64,000 bases of DNA from SFLA01 sp045595165 (lineage in GTDB: Bacteria > Bacillota > Clostridia > Oscillospirales > CAG-382). The stretch is from contig JAZNZY010000019.1 in assembly GCA_045595165.1 (NCBI GenBank), forward strand, positions 1-64,000. The letters run 5' to 3'. A model generated the notes under the pieces. The model worked only from the letters and a program-made list of their open reading frames with translations. It was not told where the DNA came from and searched no databases. This document shows positions 25,620-33,572 of this stretch, piece by piece (position 1 is the first letter of the stretch; each line of letters begins with the position of its first letter). The position numbers and the translations under genes were made by a program.

Positions 25620-26494
25620 AAAAAATATTTTCTCCCCGTTTAATGCTTGTTTTTTCAATGGTATGCTTTGGCACTATCGGGTATTTTGTAAGAAATATAG
25701 ACCTCCCCTCGGGTGAGATCGCCCTTTACCGCGCGTTTTTCGCCATACTGCTTATCGGCGGCTATATGCTTTTAACAAAGCAAAAAATAGACTTCGGCAA
25801 AGCAAAAAAAGAGCTGCTTTTACTTGCCCTTTCGGGTGCGGCGATGGGCGTAAACTGGATATTTCTTTTTGAAGCATATAAATATACCACCGTTTCCGTG
25901 GCTACCCTTTGTTATTACTTTGCCCCCGTTCTGGTAACCCTTGCTTGCCCCGTTCTTTTTAAGGAGAAAATGGGAGTAAAACAATGGGTGTGCTTTGTAA
26001 TGGCGACTCTGGGCTTGGGACTTATTACGGGTATCGGCAGTATGGGCGAGGGGAACCACCTCGCAGGAATACTGTTTGGTATTTCCGCCGCCGTGTTTTA
26101 CGCAACGGTGGTCATACTTAATAAATACATAAAGCAGATCTCGGGCATACACCGCACCTTTTTGCAGTTTGTTTCCGCCTTTGCGGTACTCCTTCCTTAC
26201 GTTTTGTTAACGGAGGGAATAAACCTTTCTTCCTTAAACGGCGTGGGCTGGGCAAGTCTTGTAACCGTGGGGCTTTTGCATACGGGCGTTACCTATTGCC
26301 TGTATTTTTCCGCACTCAAAGACCTGCCCGGTCAGACCGCGGCGGTACTCAGCTATATAGACCCGTTGGTGGCGGTAATCGTGTCCGTAACCCTGCTGGG
26401 AGAAACCATTACCCCCGTGCAGATAATCGGCGGTGCGCTGATACTTGGCTTTACCTTGCTTAACGAAATAAAATTCACCCCAAGAAGCCGTTAA
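25616..26494 (+). CDS. EamA/DMT-family transporter
   Basis: 292 residues, ten predicted membrane helices in two EamA modules (LMLVFSMVCFGTIGYFVRN; GILFGISAAVFYATVVILNK). The ATG overlaps the metH stop (ATGA). Substrate unknown; metabolites or amino acids are usual. The last residues and the stop codon (TPRSR, TAA) are encoded by a copy of the dispersed palindrome, so the original C-terminus has apparently been replaced or trimmed. Confidence 0.9.
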   Translation: MKKIFSPRLMLVFSMVCFGTIGYFVRNIDLPSGEIALYRAFFAILLIGGYMLLTKQKIDFGKAKKELLLLALSGAAMGVNWIFLFEAYKYTTVSVATLCYYFAPVLVTLACPVLFKEKMGVKQWVCFVMATLGLGLITGIGSMGEGNHLAGILFGISAAVFYATVVILNKYIKQISGIHRTFLQFVSAFAVLLPYVLLTEGINLSSLNGVGWASLVTVGLLHTGVTYCLYFSALKDLPGQTAAVLSYIDPLVAVIVSVTLLGETITPVQIIGGALILGFTLLNEIKFTPRSR

Positions 26495-26513
26495 GGCTTC
26501 TCGGGGACCCCGA
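26476..26513. repeat. Dispersed palindromic repeat, copy E, overlapping a coding 3' end
   Basis: CACCCCAAGAAGCCG, loop, GGCTTCTCGGGGACCCCGA in the inverse orientation. It supplies the TAA stop of the upstream EamA gene at 26492-26494. Confidence 0.85.
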
Positions 26514-26523
26514 AATAAAAAAA

Positions 26524-26547
26524 GAGCCTTGATAGGCTCATTTTTTA
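26524..26547. terminator. Bidirectional terminator
   Basis: GAGCC and GGCTC arms around TTGATA, preceded by A residues and followed by ATTTTTT, lie between the EamA and azlD genes. The hairpin stands next to the palindromic repeat. Confidence 0.75.
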
Positions 26548-26844
26548 TACAAAAAATTCTGCTAAAAAGACCACGGCGCAGCTTATTACAGCCACGGGGA
26601 AAAGTCCTGCGCCCAGCCATGCGGCAATAATTCCCACGGCCAGCGCAATAGCGCCCGAAACAGGAGAATTTGTTGCGTGAATAATGGCGGGGAATGTCAT
26701 CACCGCAATGGTGACGTAAGGGACATAATACAAAAAAGACTGAATAAATCTGTTTTTTATAGGCTTTTTGAAAATCGTCATGGGCAGTACGCGTATGCCG
26801 AACGTAACCGCCGTCATTATGAGAATATATATCCAGTTTCTCAT
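26545..26844 (-). CDS. azlD: AzlD-family small membrane subunit
   Basis: 99 residues with about four membrane helices. FGIRVLPMTIFKK and FLYYVPYVTIAVMTFPAII are AzlD signatures. It works with AzlC as a branched-chain amino acid exporter (azaleucine resistance in B. subtilis). The start overlaps the azlC stop by four bases. The 3' end abuts the terminator at 26524-26547. Confidence 0.9.
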   Translation of the reverse strand: MRNWIYILIMTAVTFGIRVLPMTIFKKPIKNRFIQSFLYYVPYVTIAVMTFPAIIHATNSPVSGAIALAVGIIAAWLGAGLFPVAVISCAVVFLAEFFV

Positions 26845-27578
26845 TTTTTGCCCTCGCTTTCCGTTTTACGGGGAAAAACAAGAGCCGCCAGCGCGGATAT
26901 TGCCACCGTCAAAATAATGGTGCGGGTGCCCTCGGATATGTCGGATACCACGGGAAGTATGCCCGCAAGCCAGCTTGCCGCAAAGCTTACCAACACCGCG
27001 ATAAGTACCCTTTTGTCCTTCTTGGAAGGAGGTATGATTATGGCTATAAACATACCGAATATAGCTACGCTCAGAGCACTTACCGCTCTGTCGGGCAAAA
27101 CGCTTCCCGCAATTATGCCGATGGCCGTGCCTGCCGCCCAGCAGGGGGATGCCATTAATGCGGCGCCGTAGGTATACAGCGGGTTTATGTATCCGTTTTG
27201 GGCGATGGATATACCGAAAATCTCATCGGTAATATAAAAGGACACTCCCAGTCTGTGCAAAAATCCCATCTTCGGGTCTGTCCTCTGGCTTAATGCAAAG
27301 GACATGAGCAGGTATCTGGCATTGGCGATAAGGGTTATAAGTGCCACCTCCGCAAAGGCGGCGGAAATCCCCATAAGAGTAAATACCGCGTGCTCACCCG
27401 TGGAGGTGTTGCAAAGCAGACTTGCAAAAAATCCCTGCAGGGGAGTTATACCCGCGCTCTTTGCCGCCACGCCGAGAGAAAAGGAAACGGCTAAATATCC
27501 AAGCCCTATAGGGATGCCGTCTATAATACCCCGCCTGAAAACAGCGCGGTTTTCTTTGTTTTTAAGAGAATATTTCAT
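26841..27578 (-). CDS. azlC: AzlC-family branched-chain amino acid exporter
   Basis: 245 residues with about six membrane helices. IPIGLGYLAVSFSLGVAAKS, FTLMGISAAFAEVALITLIANARYLLMS (split across residues) and the central DEIFGI motif are typical of AzlC. The ribosome site is weak. It forms an operon with azlD and probably with the Dabb-domain gene 17 bases upstream. Confidence 0.9.
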   Translation of the reverse strand: MKYSLKNKENRAVFRRGIIDGIPIGLGYLAVSFSLGVAAKSAGITPLQGFFASLLCNTSTGEHAVFTLMGISAAFAEVALITLIANARYLLMSFALSQRTDPKMGFLHRLGVSFYITDEIFGISIAQNGYINPLYTYGAALMASPCWAAGTAIGIIAGSVLPDRAVSALSVAIFGMFIAIIIPPSKKDKRVLIAVLVSFAASWLAGILPVVSDISEGTRTIILTVAISALAALVFPRKTESEGKK

Positions 27579-27595
27579 TTTTTGCCTGTGCTTTT

Positions 27596-27898
27596 TTATA
27601 TTTCAAAATCCATACAGCGTCTTTCGGCGGTGAAGGGAACGACCAGATTTTTTGCCACCCAAACGTGGTCGGGGTGAACGGCATAGCCCTTAAGTGCATC
27701 AAAATCCACAAAGGTGCTGTCAAGGCAAAGGTCAACGTTGGATGTTTCCAAAGCGCGAGTATAAACCTTTATATCCGTAAGCCCTTCTATTTTACCGTAA
27801 AGTGCTTCCAGTCCGTTTTTTATATCTGCTTTTATTTTTCCTTTTTGCGTATCGGTGTACTCGCTTTTAAGAGTCCAAAGTATAATGTGCTTTACCAT
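27596..27898 (-). CDS. Dabb (stress-responsive A/B barrel) domain protein
   Basis: 100 residues, a complete Dabb domain: MVKHIILWTLKSEY at the start, DLCLDSTFVDFDALKGYAVH and the closing HVWVAKNLVVPF. These dimeric barrels occur as small proteins of mostly unknown function, some binding haem or polyketide intermediates. AAAGGACG precedes the ATG. It shares a promoter with azlCD. Confidence 0.88.
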   Translation of the reverse strand: MVKHIILWTLKSEYTDTQKGKIKADIKNGLEALYGKIEGLTDIKVYTRALETSNVDLCLDSTFVDFDALKGYAVHPDHVWVAKNLVVPFTAERRCMDFEI

Positions 27899-27932
27899 AA
27901 TAAACGTCCTTTTTATTAAAACGATTTAAAAA

Positions 27933-27998
27933 ATAATACCACAAACCCGTAATTTTGTAAAGGAAAATATGGAAAAACCCGGTTTTTTGTGTTATACT
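27933..27998. promoter_or_regulatory. Divergent promoters of the Dabb and hydrolase genes
   Basis: Minus strand: TTTACA (27956-27961), 17-base spacer, TATTAT (27933-27938). Plus strand: TGGAAA (27970-27975), 17-base spacer, TATACT (27993-27998). Confidence 0.6.
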
Positions 27999-28030
27999 TT
28001 TTGCAAAGTATGAAAAGGAGCGGTTTGTTT

Positions 28031-28969
28031 ATGTGGATAGCGATAATATGTATCGGCGTTTTGGCGCTGTGCGTTCTCGCCGGCTGTTATTGGATATATA
28101 CGGTGGCGTTTATGTCCCACCCGAAACACCGTAACGATCCCTATTATCTCCCCTCGGGTTTCGACCCGGGCACGGATAAGGAAACCTTCAACAAATGGGT
28201 AAAAGCGGTGGACGATATTCCCTATGAGCCCGTATACATCACCTCTCGGGACGGACTTAAATTAAAGGGAAGATATTACCACACCGCAGATAACGCACCT
28301 GTGGCAGTATGTATGCACGGCTACCGTTCCCATCCTATGAAGGATTTTTGCGGCGGCGGAAAGCTGCTTCCCGCTTTGGGATATAACCTCATTATCGCAG
28401 AACAGCGGGGCCACGCGGAAAGCGGCGGAAACGTAATAACCTTCGGCGTGCGCGAGAGGTTCGATTGCATAGATTGGGTAAATTATGCGGTTGACCGTTT
28501 CGGTAAAGATACAAAGGTGTTCCTTTACGGCTTGTCTATGGGTGCTGCAACTGTGCTTCTCGCCTGCGGGGAAAATGAACTGCCCCAAAACGTTACCTGC
28601 TGTATCGCGGATTGTCCTTATTCATCTCCCAAAGCCATAATCCAAAAGGTAAGCGGAGATATGGGCTTTCCCCAAAAAGCGGTTTATCCTTTCGTGGCGT
28701 TAAGCGCCGTTGTTTTCGGAAAATTCCGTATCGGCAACGTTTCCTGCGTGGAAGCGGCGAAGAATTCTCCCGTTCCCATACTTCTTATCCACGGCGAAGC
28801 GGATACCTTTGTCCCCGAATATATGAGCAGGGAAATAGCCGCCGAATCTCCTATGGTGGATTACCATTCCTTCCCCAACGCCACCCACGCCATAAGCTAT
28901 ATGGCGGATAAGGAAAGATACATAAAACTTGTAACAGAATTTCTGCAAAAAAATGCGGGCATCGATTGA
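28031..28969 (+). CDS. Membrane-anchored alpha/beta hydrolase
   Basis: 312 residues from the ATG at 28031 with AAAGGAG upstream. An N-terminal membrane helix (MWIAIICIGVLALCVLAGCYW) is followed by an alpha/beta-hydrolase fold with oxyanion segment CMHGYRSHPMKD, nucleophile Ser in GLSMGAA, Asp in HGEADTFVP and His in NATHAIS. The subgroup resembles BAAT/DUF-type serine hydrolases of Bacillota. Substrate unknown. The stop codon lies within a perfect hairpin CGGGCATC/GATGCCCG (28956-28975). Confidence 0.88.
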   Translation: MWIAIICIGVLALCVLAGCYWIYTVAFMSHPKHRNDPYYLPSGFDPGTDKETFNKWVKAVDDIPYEPVYITSRDGLKLKGRYYHTADNAPVAVCMHGYRSHPMKDFCGGGKLLPALGYNLIIAEQRGHAESGGNVITFGVRERFDCIDWVNYAVDRFGKDTKVFLYGLSMGAATVLLACGENELPQNVTCCIADCPYSSPKAIIQKVSGDMGFPQKAVYPFVALSAVVFGKFRIGNVSCVEAAKNSPVPILLIHGEADTFVPEYMSREIAAESPMVDYHSFPNATHAISYMADKERYIKLVTEFLQKNAGID

Positions 28970-28983
28970 TGCCCGTGTTGTTA

Positions 28984-29023
28984 TCGGGGTCCCCGAGAAG
29001 CCGTTAGGCTTCTTGGGGTGATT
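28984..29023. repeat. Dispersed palindromic repeat, copy F
   Basis: TCGGGGTCCCCGAGAAGCCG, loop, GGCTTCTTGGGGTGATT, between the convergent hydrolase and trxB genes. One arm carries CGAGAAG against CTTCTTG, a G-T wobble. Confidence 0.8.
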
Positions 29024-29024
29024 A

Positions 29025-29933
29025 TTATTTATTCTTTCTCTTTTTTATAATATACGCGGCTGCGGCGGTGGCTGCGGTGGCACCGTCGGAAGCGGCGGTA
29101 ACTATCTGGCGCAGGGGTTTGGTGCGTGTATCGCCTGCCGCCCAGACGCCTCTCGTATCCGTGGAGCAATCCTCGGAAGCGATGATATATCCGCTGTCGT
29201 CAACCACTACTACCTTTGCGAAAATAGCGTTATCTCTGGTCTGTCCCAAAGCGGTAAAGACTGCCGCCGCGGGGAGATCGATCGTTTGCTCTTTATCGGA
29301 AATTTTGAGTCCCGTAACGCGGGTTTCTCCGTATATCTCCGTGGGATAAAATCCCTCATAAATTCTTATGTTTTCTTTTGATTTCACAGTATTTACCGTT
29401 TCCTCGGAAGCGGTAATTTTCTTTGCGCACAAATGTACTTCGGTGCAAAGCGCAGAGAGGTACAGAGCGTCCTCAAAGGCATTGTCGCCACCGCCCACAA
29501 CCGCTACGGGCTGACCCTTGTAAAGCTGACCGTCGCAGGTGGCGCAATAAGACACACCCAGTCCCTCGTAACGGTCGCTTCCTTTGCATCCGATTCTAAG
29601 ACGCTTTGAGCCGTTGGCGATTATCACCGCCGCACATTCGGTCTGACCGTTATCTGTTTTAACAACAAAATGACCGTCCTCTTCGTAAACGTCCAGTACG
29701 CCTTCGTATAAAAATTCCGCACCGCACGCTTCGGCTTGAAGGTACATATTACGGGCAAGCTCCCAACCCTCCACCGATTTATAGGACGGATAATTCTTTA
29801 TCACTTCCGTGTTTACAAGCTGACCGCCGTACATACCGCCTTCGCACACCAGCACGTCTATTCCCGCGCGGCGGGCATATAAAGCGGCGGTAAGACCTGC
29901 AGGTCCTGCGCCTATAATTACAAGCTCTCTCAT
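29025..29933 (-). CDS. trxB: Thioredoxin reductase-like flavoprotein
   Basis: 302 residues, a standard low-molecular-weight NAD(P)H-dependent reductase. FAD site GAGPAGLTAALYARR, redox pair CATCDG, NADPH site VVGGGDNAFEDA and C-terminal AAGDTRTKPLRQ are intact. It reduces thioredoxin or a related disulfide protein. AAGGTGA precedes the ATG. It is the last gene of the ligase-tetR-bioY-trxB unit; no thioredoxin gene is adjacent. Confidence 0.93.
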   Translation of the reverse strand: MRELVIIGAGPAGLTAALYARRAGIDVLVCEGGMYGGQLVNTEVIKNYPSYKSVEGWELARNMYLQAEACGAEFLYEGVLDVYEEDGHFVVKTDNGQTECAAVIIANGSKRLRIGCKGSDRYEGLGVSYCATCDGQLYKGQPVAVVGGGDNAFEDALYLSALCTEVHLCAKKITASEETVNTVKSKENIRIYEGFYPTEIYGETRVTGLKISDKEQTIDLPAAAVFTALGQTRDNAIFAKVVVVDDSGYIIASEDCSTDTRGVWAAGDTRTKPLRQIVTAASDGATAATAAAAYIIKKRKNK

Positions 29934-29937
29934 AGTT

Positions 29938-30471
29938 TCACCTTGATCTTTGCAATATACTTTTAATCTTTCTTCCGCACAAAACTCCTGCGGCTATCTT
30001 GATTATATCAGGTATTATAAACGGAAAAACACATACTGTCAACCCCTGCATAAAATCGGCGCCGGTGGTTATAAAATACCACGCACAGCCGCATATGTAG
30101 CAGGACACAAGACCAAGTAAGGAGAACAGGAAATCATAGCGCGCCTTATTGCGTTTCCTTGCGCCTATTCCGGTTATCAACGCAAAGGGGATGTATCCGA
30201 AAATAAACCCTCCCGTCGCTCCCGCAAGGACACCGATACCGCCTGCAAAGCCTGCAAAAACGGGAAGCCCCGCCGCACCGATAAGGATATACAACACGGT
30301 GGAGAGGGGCGCTTTTTCTTCTGTTATTATGCTTATGCAACAGACCGCAAAAACGGACAACGTAAAGGGAACTGCCCCGAGGGGCAGGGTTATGGGCGAT
30401 ATAACGCACAGTAAAGCGGCAAATACCGCCGTCAGGACCACACCCGTAAGACGCTTTTTCTTTGCGCTCAT
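29938..30471 (-). CDS. bioY: BioY biotin transporter (S component)
   Basis: 177 residues with about six membrane helices. ISPITLPLGAVPFTLSVFAV and TGGFIFGYIPFALITG are BioY signatures. BioY binds and takes up biotin, with or without an ECF energising module. Its start overlaps the tetR stop by four bases (ATGA), so the two are translationally coupled. The position in an operon with an acyl-CoA ligase fits biotin-dependent fatty-acid metabolism. Confidence 0.92.
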   Translation of the reverse strand: MSAKKKRLTGVVLTAVFAALLCVISPITLPLGAVPFTLSVFAVCCISIITEEKAPLSTVLYILIGAAGLPVFAGFAGGIGVLAGATGGFIFGYIPFALITGIGARKRNKARYDFLFSLLGLVSCYICGCAWYFITTGADFMQGLTVCVFPFIIPDIIKIAAGVLCGRKIKSILQRSR

Positions 30472-31040
30472 TCTATATCAAACTCTCTGTCAATACAAAG
30501 ACGGACCATATCTATATTTTCCTCGGTATAATGCAGGGAATCCGCTGTCATCATTTCGGCGGCGCCGAGGATAAGTGCGCGTACGATAAAGGTTTTGCGC
30601 TTCTTTGCGTTTTCGCTCATTTCCACTTCGTCGCAGTAGCGGTCGATAACCGTCTTTACCTCCTTGGAGATGAGAGATTTCTCTCTTACCTGCTGAGGAC
30701 TAAGAAACTTTTCGTTCATTACCGCAACGGAAAAATATCCCGGGTTTTCGCACAAAAAGCGTATGTACTCCACGGAAATATCCACGATCTTTTCTCTTGT
30801 GGTACCCGTGTGTCCGTCAAGCAACGCCAGTACGCGGTTTCTCCATCTCTCCGCCACCGCCCGTATCACTTCTTCGATCAGCTCGTTTTTGCTTTTGAAG
30901 TGGCGATAAGGTGCGGCGCAGGACAGCCCGCAGGATTTTGCTACGTTGCGTATGGAAAAGCCCGCCGTTCCGTAAAGATACAGTTCTTCCAGAGCCGCGT
31001 CTATAAATTTTTCTTTTGTTTCCGGCAGTGCTTTTCTCAT
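30468..31040 (-). CDS. TetR/AcrR-family transcriptional regulator
   Basis: 190 residues. Residues 7-55 are the helix-turn-helix: FIDAALEELYLYGTAGFSIR followed by NVAKSCGLSCAAPYRHFKSK. The remainder is a helical ligand-binding domain. AAGGAG precedes the ATG. Being inside the ligase operon, it is the likely binder of the paired inverted sites at the ligase promoter (32754-32858), possibly sensing an acyl-CoA as FapR-, FadR- or BioQ-like TetR proteins do; this is inference. Confidence 0.9.
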   Translation of the reverse strand: MRKALPETKEKFIDAALEELYLYGTAGFSIRNVAKSCGLSCAAPYRHFKSKNELIEEVIRAVAERWRNRVLALLDGHTGTTREKIVDISVEYIRFLCENPGYFSVAVMNEKFLSPQQVREKSLISKEVKTVIDRYCDEVEMSENAKKRKTFIVRALILGAAEMMTADSLHYTEENIDMVRLCIDREFDIE

Positions 31041-31049
31041 ACTCGCTCC

Positions 31050-32720
31050 TTAATTTTCGCTTCTGTTTTCGGGTTCGTTTCTCTTTATTTTACTTGTAGT
31101 GGTTTTTACAAATTCGTTTTCTCTTATAATTACTTTGCCGATATATTTGTAAGAAGGGAACAGCTTGTTGACTTCGGATACCAGCTCGGTTATGATCTCC
31201 TTTGCGGTCAAGCCCCGCTTTTCCATTTCTGCGTTGAGCAGCTCCGTATCGGGGTATACCGATACCGCCAGAACGGGCTTTCCGTCCTTTTCGGTAAGGA
31301 ATACCATGCTGTCCTTTACGAAGGGGGAACGGTCAATAAACATTTCCTGCTCTTCGGGGAACACTTTTTTACCGTTGGGAAGCACGATCATGCTCTTTAT
31401 TCTGCCGGTAATGGAATAAGAGCCGTTGGCATTCTTTTTAACAAGGTCGCCGGTGGAGAACCAGCCGTCGTTAAGGACCTTCGCTGTTTCCTCGGGATTT
31501 TTGTAATATCCCAGCATCACGTTGGCGCCTTTTACCTGCAATTCGCCGATACCTTCTTCGTTTGCATCGCAAATGCGGCACTGTACGCCGATAACGGGCA
31601 TGCCGGTATCGCCCACAGCACGGTAATTATCGTTTTGCATGATACAAACGGGCGCGGTTTCTGTAAGACCGTAGCCTATATACACTTTACAGCCGAACAG
31701 CTCGTAATCCTCGTGAATATTGGGAAGCATAGCTGCGGCGCCTACTACAAGACGTTCAACTCTTCCGCCCAAAGCTTCGTGTATGGAGGAGAACAGCTTT
31801 CTTCTTGCGGACATGGAAAGTCCTTTTGCCATAACCTTCTGGGCGCTGAGCAGGGTTTTTCCGCCCTTCATCTTGTTGTAATTCGCCATAATGCTTCTGT
31901 GGAGAGTTTCAAGCACCAAAGGCACGCAGGCGATCACGGTGGGAGAGAACAGCTTAAGCTCTGCTTTCAGCTTGGAGATAGCGCTGTTGAACGCAATGCT
32001 TGCACCGGAATAGAAGAGTGCCTGGTCAACGGTACATTCAAAGGTGTGGTGGAGAGGAAGCATAGAGAGCGCTCTGTCTTCGGGAGAAACAGAGAAACGC
32101 TTGCGTATCTGCACGATGTTGGAGCAGATGTTTCGCTGGGAAAGCATAACTCCTTTGGAAACTCCGGTGGTACCGGATGTATACAGCAAAATGCCCATTT
32201 CATAGGGATTTATATAGTGGTCGCGGTAAGATGTATCGCCGTTAAGCAAAAGCTTGTTGCCTTCGTTGATATATTCGGGAATATTGTCCATAGATATAAT
32301 AATTCCCTCGTATCCGCTGGCTTTAACCTTGTTCAAGGTTTCGGGAGAGCAGATTATCGCCTTGGATTCGGAATGCTCCAGAAGATACGCAACCTCGTCG
32401 CCGCGCAGGTCCTTGTCTATAGGAACGATAATTCCCGTACCGCAGCAGACCGAAAGGTAGGTGAGTATCCAAAAATATGAGTTCTTGCCGGTTACTGCGA
32501 TCTTCTGATTTTCAAGCCCCAGGGAATTCAGATATGTGGAAAATGCTTTTATATCTTTTCCCGTCTGCTCGTAAGTAACCTCGGTTACGTTAGCCCCGCT
32601 TTTATATAAAAAAGCCACGTTTTTTGCGTATAATTCGCAGCTTGTTTCCACAAGCTCTCTTGTGCTTGCTACATCTCTTACGTTATATACGTACTTTTCA
32701 GCATCAAATTTTTTAGCCAA
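31050..32720 (-). CDS. Long-chain acyl-CoA synthetase / AMP-dependent ligase
   Basis: 556 residues from a TTG with GGAGG nine bases upstream. Adenylate-forming motifs: LLYTSGTTGVSKGVMLS (phosphate loop), GYGLTETAP, GWFSTGD and the C-terminal Lys region KTTTSKIKRNE. It activates a carboxylic (probably fatty) acid as acyl-AMP and then acyl-CoA. It is the first gene of the operon with tetR, bioY and trxB. Chain length preference cannot be read from sequence. Confidence 0.92.
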   Translation of the reverse strand: MAKKFDAEKYVYNVRDVASTRELVETSCELYAKNVAFLYKSGANVTEVTYEQTGKDIKAFSTYLNSLGLENQKIAVTGKNSYFWILTYLSVCCGTGIIVPIDKDLRGDEVAYLLEHSESKAIICSPETLNKVKASGYEGIIISMDNIPEYINEGNKLLLNGDTSYRDHYINPYEMGILLYTSGTTGVSKGVMLSQRNICSNIVQIRKRFSVSPEDRALSMLPLHHTFECTVDQALFYSGASIAFNSAISKLKAELKLFSPTVIACVPLVLETLHRSIMANYNKMKGGKTLLSAQKVMAKGLSMSARRKLFSSIHEALGGRVERLVVGAAAMLPNIHEDYELFGCKVYIGYGLTETAPVCIMQNDNYRAVGDTGMPVIGVQCRICDANEEGIGELQVKGANVMLGYYKNPEETAKVLNDGWFSTGDLVKKNANGSYSITGRIKSMIVLPNGKKVFPEEQEMFIDRSPFVKDSMVFLTEKDGKPVLAVSVYPDTELLNAEMEKRGLTAKEIITELVSEVNKLFPSYKYIGKVIIRENEFVKTTTSKIKRNEPENRSEN

Positions 32721-32753
32721 TTTAATTTGCCTCCGTTAGTGTAATATGTGGTC

Positions 32754-32858
32754 TTTAAGTTAACATTGTTCACTTTTACCGCAATACTATACCACGGATT
32801 TGTTGCTTTGTCAACATCTTCTTGCGAAAGGCAAAAAATAATTATGTGTTAACTTAAA
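32754..32858 (-). promoter_or_regulatory. Acyl-CoA ligase promoter flanked by paired inverted operator sites
   Basis: Minus-strand TTGACA (32809-32814), 17-base spacer and TATAGT (32786-32791). TTTAAGTTAACA (32754-32765) lies downstream of the -10 and its exact inverse TGTTAACTTAAA (32847-32858) upstream of the -35, each containing the palindrome GTTAAC and each flanked by a TAATATG segment in the same relative position. The arrangement suits a regulator bound on both sides of the promoter, perhaps the TetR protein of this operon. Confidence 0.65.
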
Positions 32859-32907
32859 CATATTACCATATTCGTCATGTTTTGTCTATAGTATTTCCCG
32901 TTGTGGT

Positions 32908-32933
32908 AAAAATAAAGCCCCCAAAAAAGGGGG
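32908..32933 (-). terminator. Terminator of the small lipoprotein gene
   Basis: CCCCC and GGGGG arms around six A residues, followed on the minus strand by a T-rich run. Confidence 0.65.
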
Positions 32934-32941
32934 ACGTTATT

Positions 32942-33505
32942 TTACTGCGATACTTCGTCGGTGTTTAATTCCACAACCAAGGTATCCAATATTTCAAAAA
33001 TTTCTTCTTCGTATTCGGCGGACCACTGAATTGCGTTGCATTCCATATAAAACTTTCTACTATAACCATTCAGGGTTATATAGTCCCAGGCGGCATGGCT
33101 TTCATAATAAGTGCTCACTATGGCATCATATCCTGCTACAGTGCATTCTTCTGAAAATAAGCCCGTACCGCAAAGTCCCGGCATAGCATGTAATTGGATG
33201 ATTACTCCTCCCTTTTCCCCTTCGGGATTAAAGGAGATGCTGCCGTGTTGCCCATCATCTCCCGCTTCCGTTACGGTATATTCCCAGCCGTCAAACCGTT
33301 TTATCGTAACCGTTATTTCGGAATTGGAGCAGGATACCGTATCACTTTCAGCGGGTGCACTTTCCTCGGGGACGCTTTCCTCCGTTTGTACGGATACTTC
33401 TTTGGATTCCTCGGCGGGAGCGGAGCTTTGGCTTTCAGGTGCTTTTTCACAACCCCACACAAGGCAGATACAAAACATAAGCATTAAACATAAGTGTTTT
33501 TTCAT
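32942..33505 (-). CDS. Small lipoprotein, unrecognised domain
   Basis: 187 residues using the ATG at 33505, with AAAGGA upstream; longer frames begin at 33541. MKKHLCLMLMFCICLVWGC is a lipoprotein signal with lipid Cys at 19. A Ser/Glu/Pro-rich linker follows (residues ~23-55, e.g. EESVPEESAPAES), resembling the stalk of the 19563 lipoprotein. The remaining ~130 residues look like a compact beta-rich domain with no recognised family. Probably an extracellular membrane-attached protein. Confidence 0.7.
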   Translation of the reverse strand: MKKHLCLMLMFCICLVWGCEKAPESQSSAPAEESKEVSVQTEESVPEESAPAESDTVSCSNSEITVTIKRFDGWEYTVTEAGDDGQHGSISFNPEGEKGGVIIQLHAMPGLCGTGLFSEECTVAGYDAIVSTYYESHAAWDYITLNGYSRKFYMECNAIQWSAEYEEEIFEILDTLVVELNTDEVSQ

Positions 33506-33572
33506 ATTCTCAACCATCCTTTCGTATATAATACTTTTCAAAACCGGAAAATGTTACATCGCTTTTAAAAAA

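Noticed and set aside
30462..32480. A 672-codon plus-strand frame
   Set aside because: Antisense to the tetR and acyl-CoA ligase genes, both of which have clear domains and ribosome sites; the antisense translation resembles no protein.
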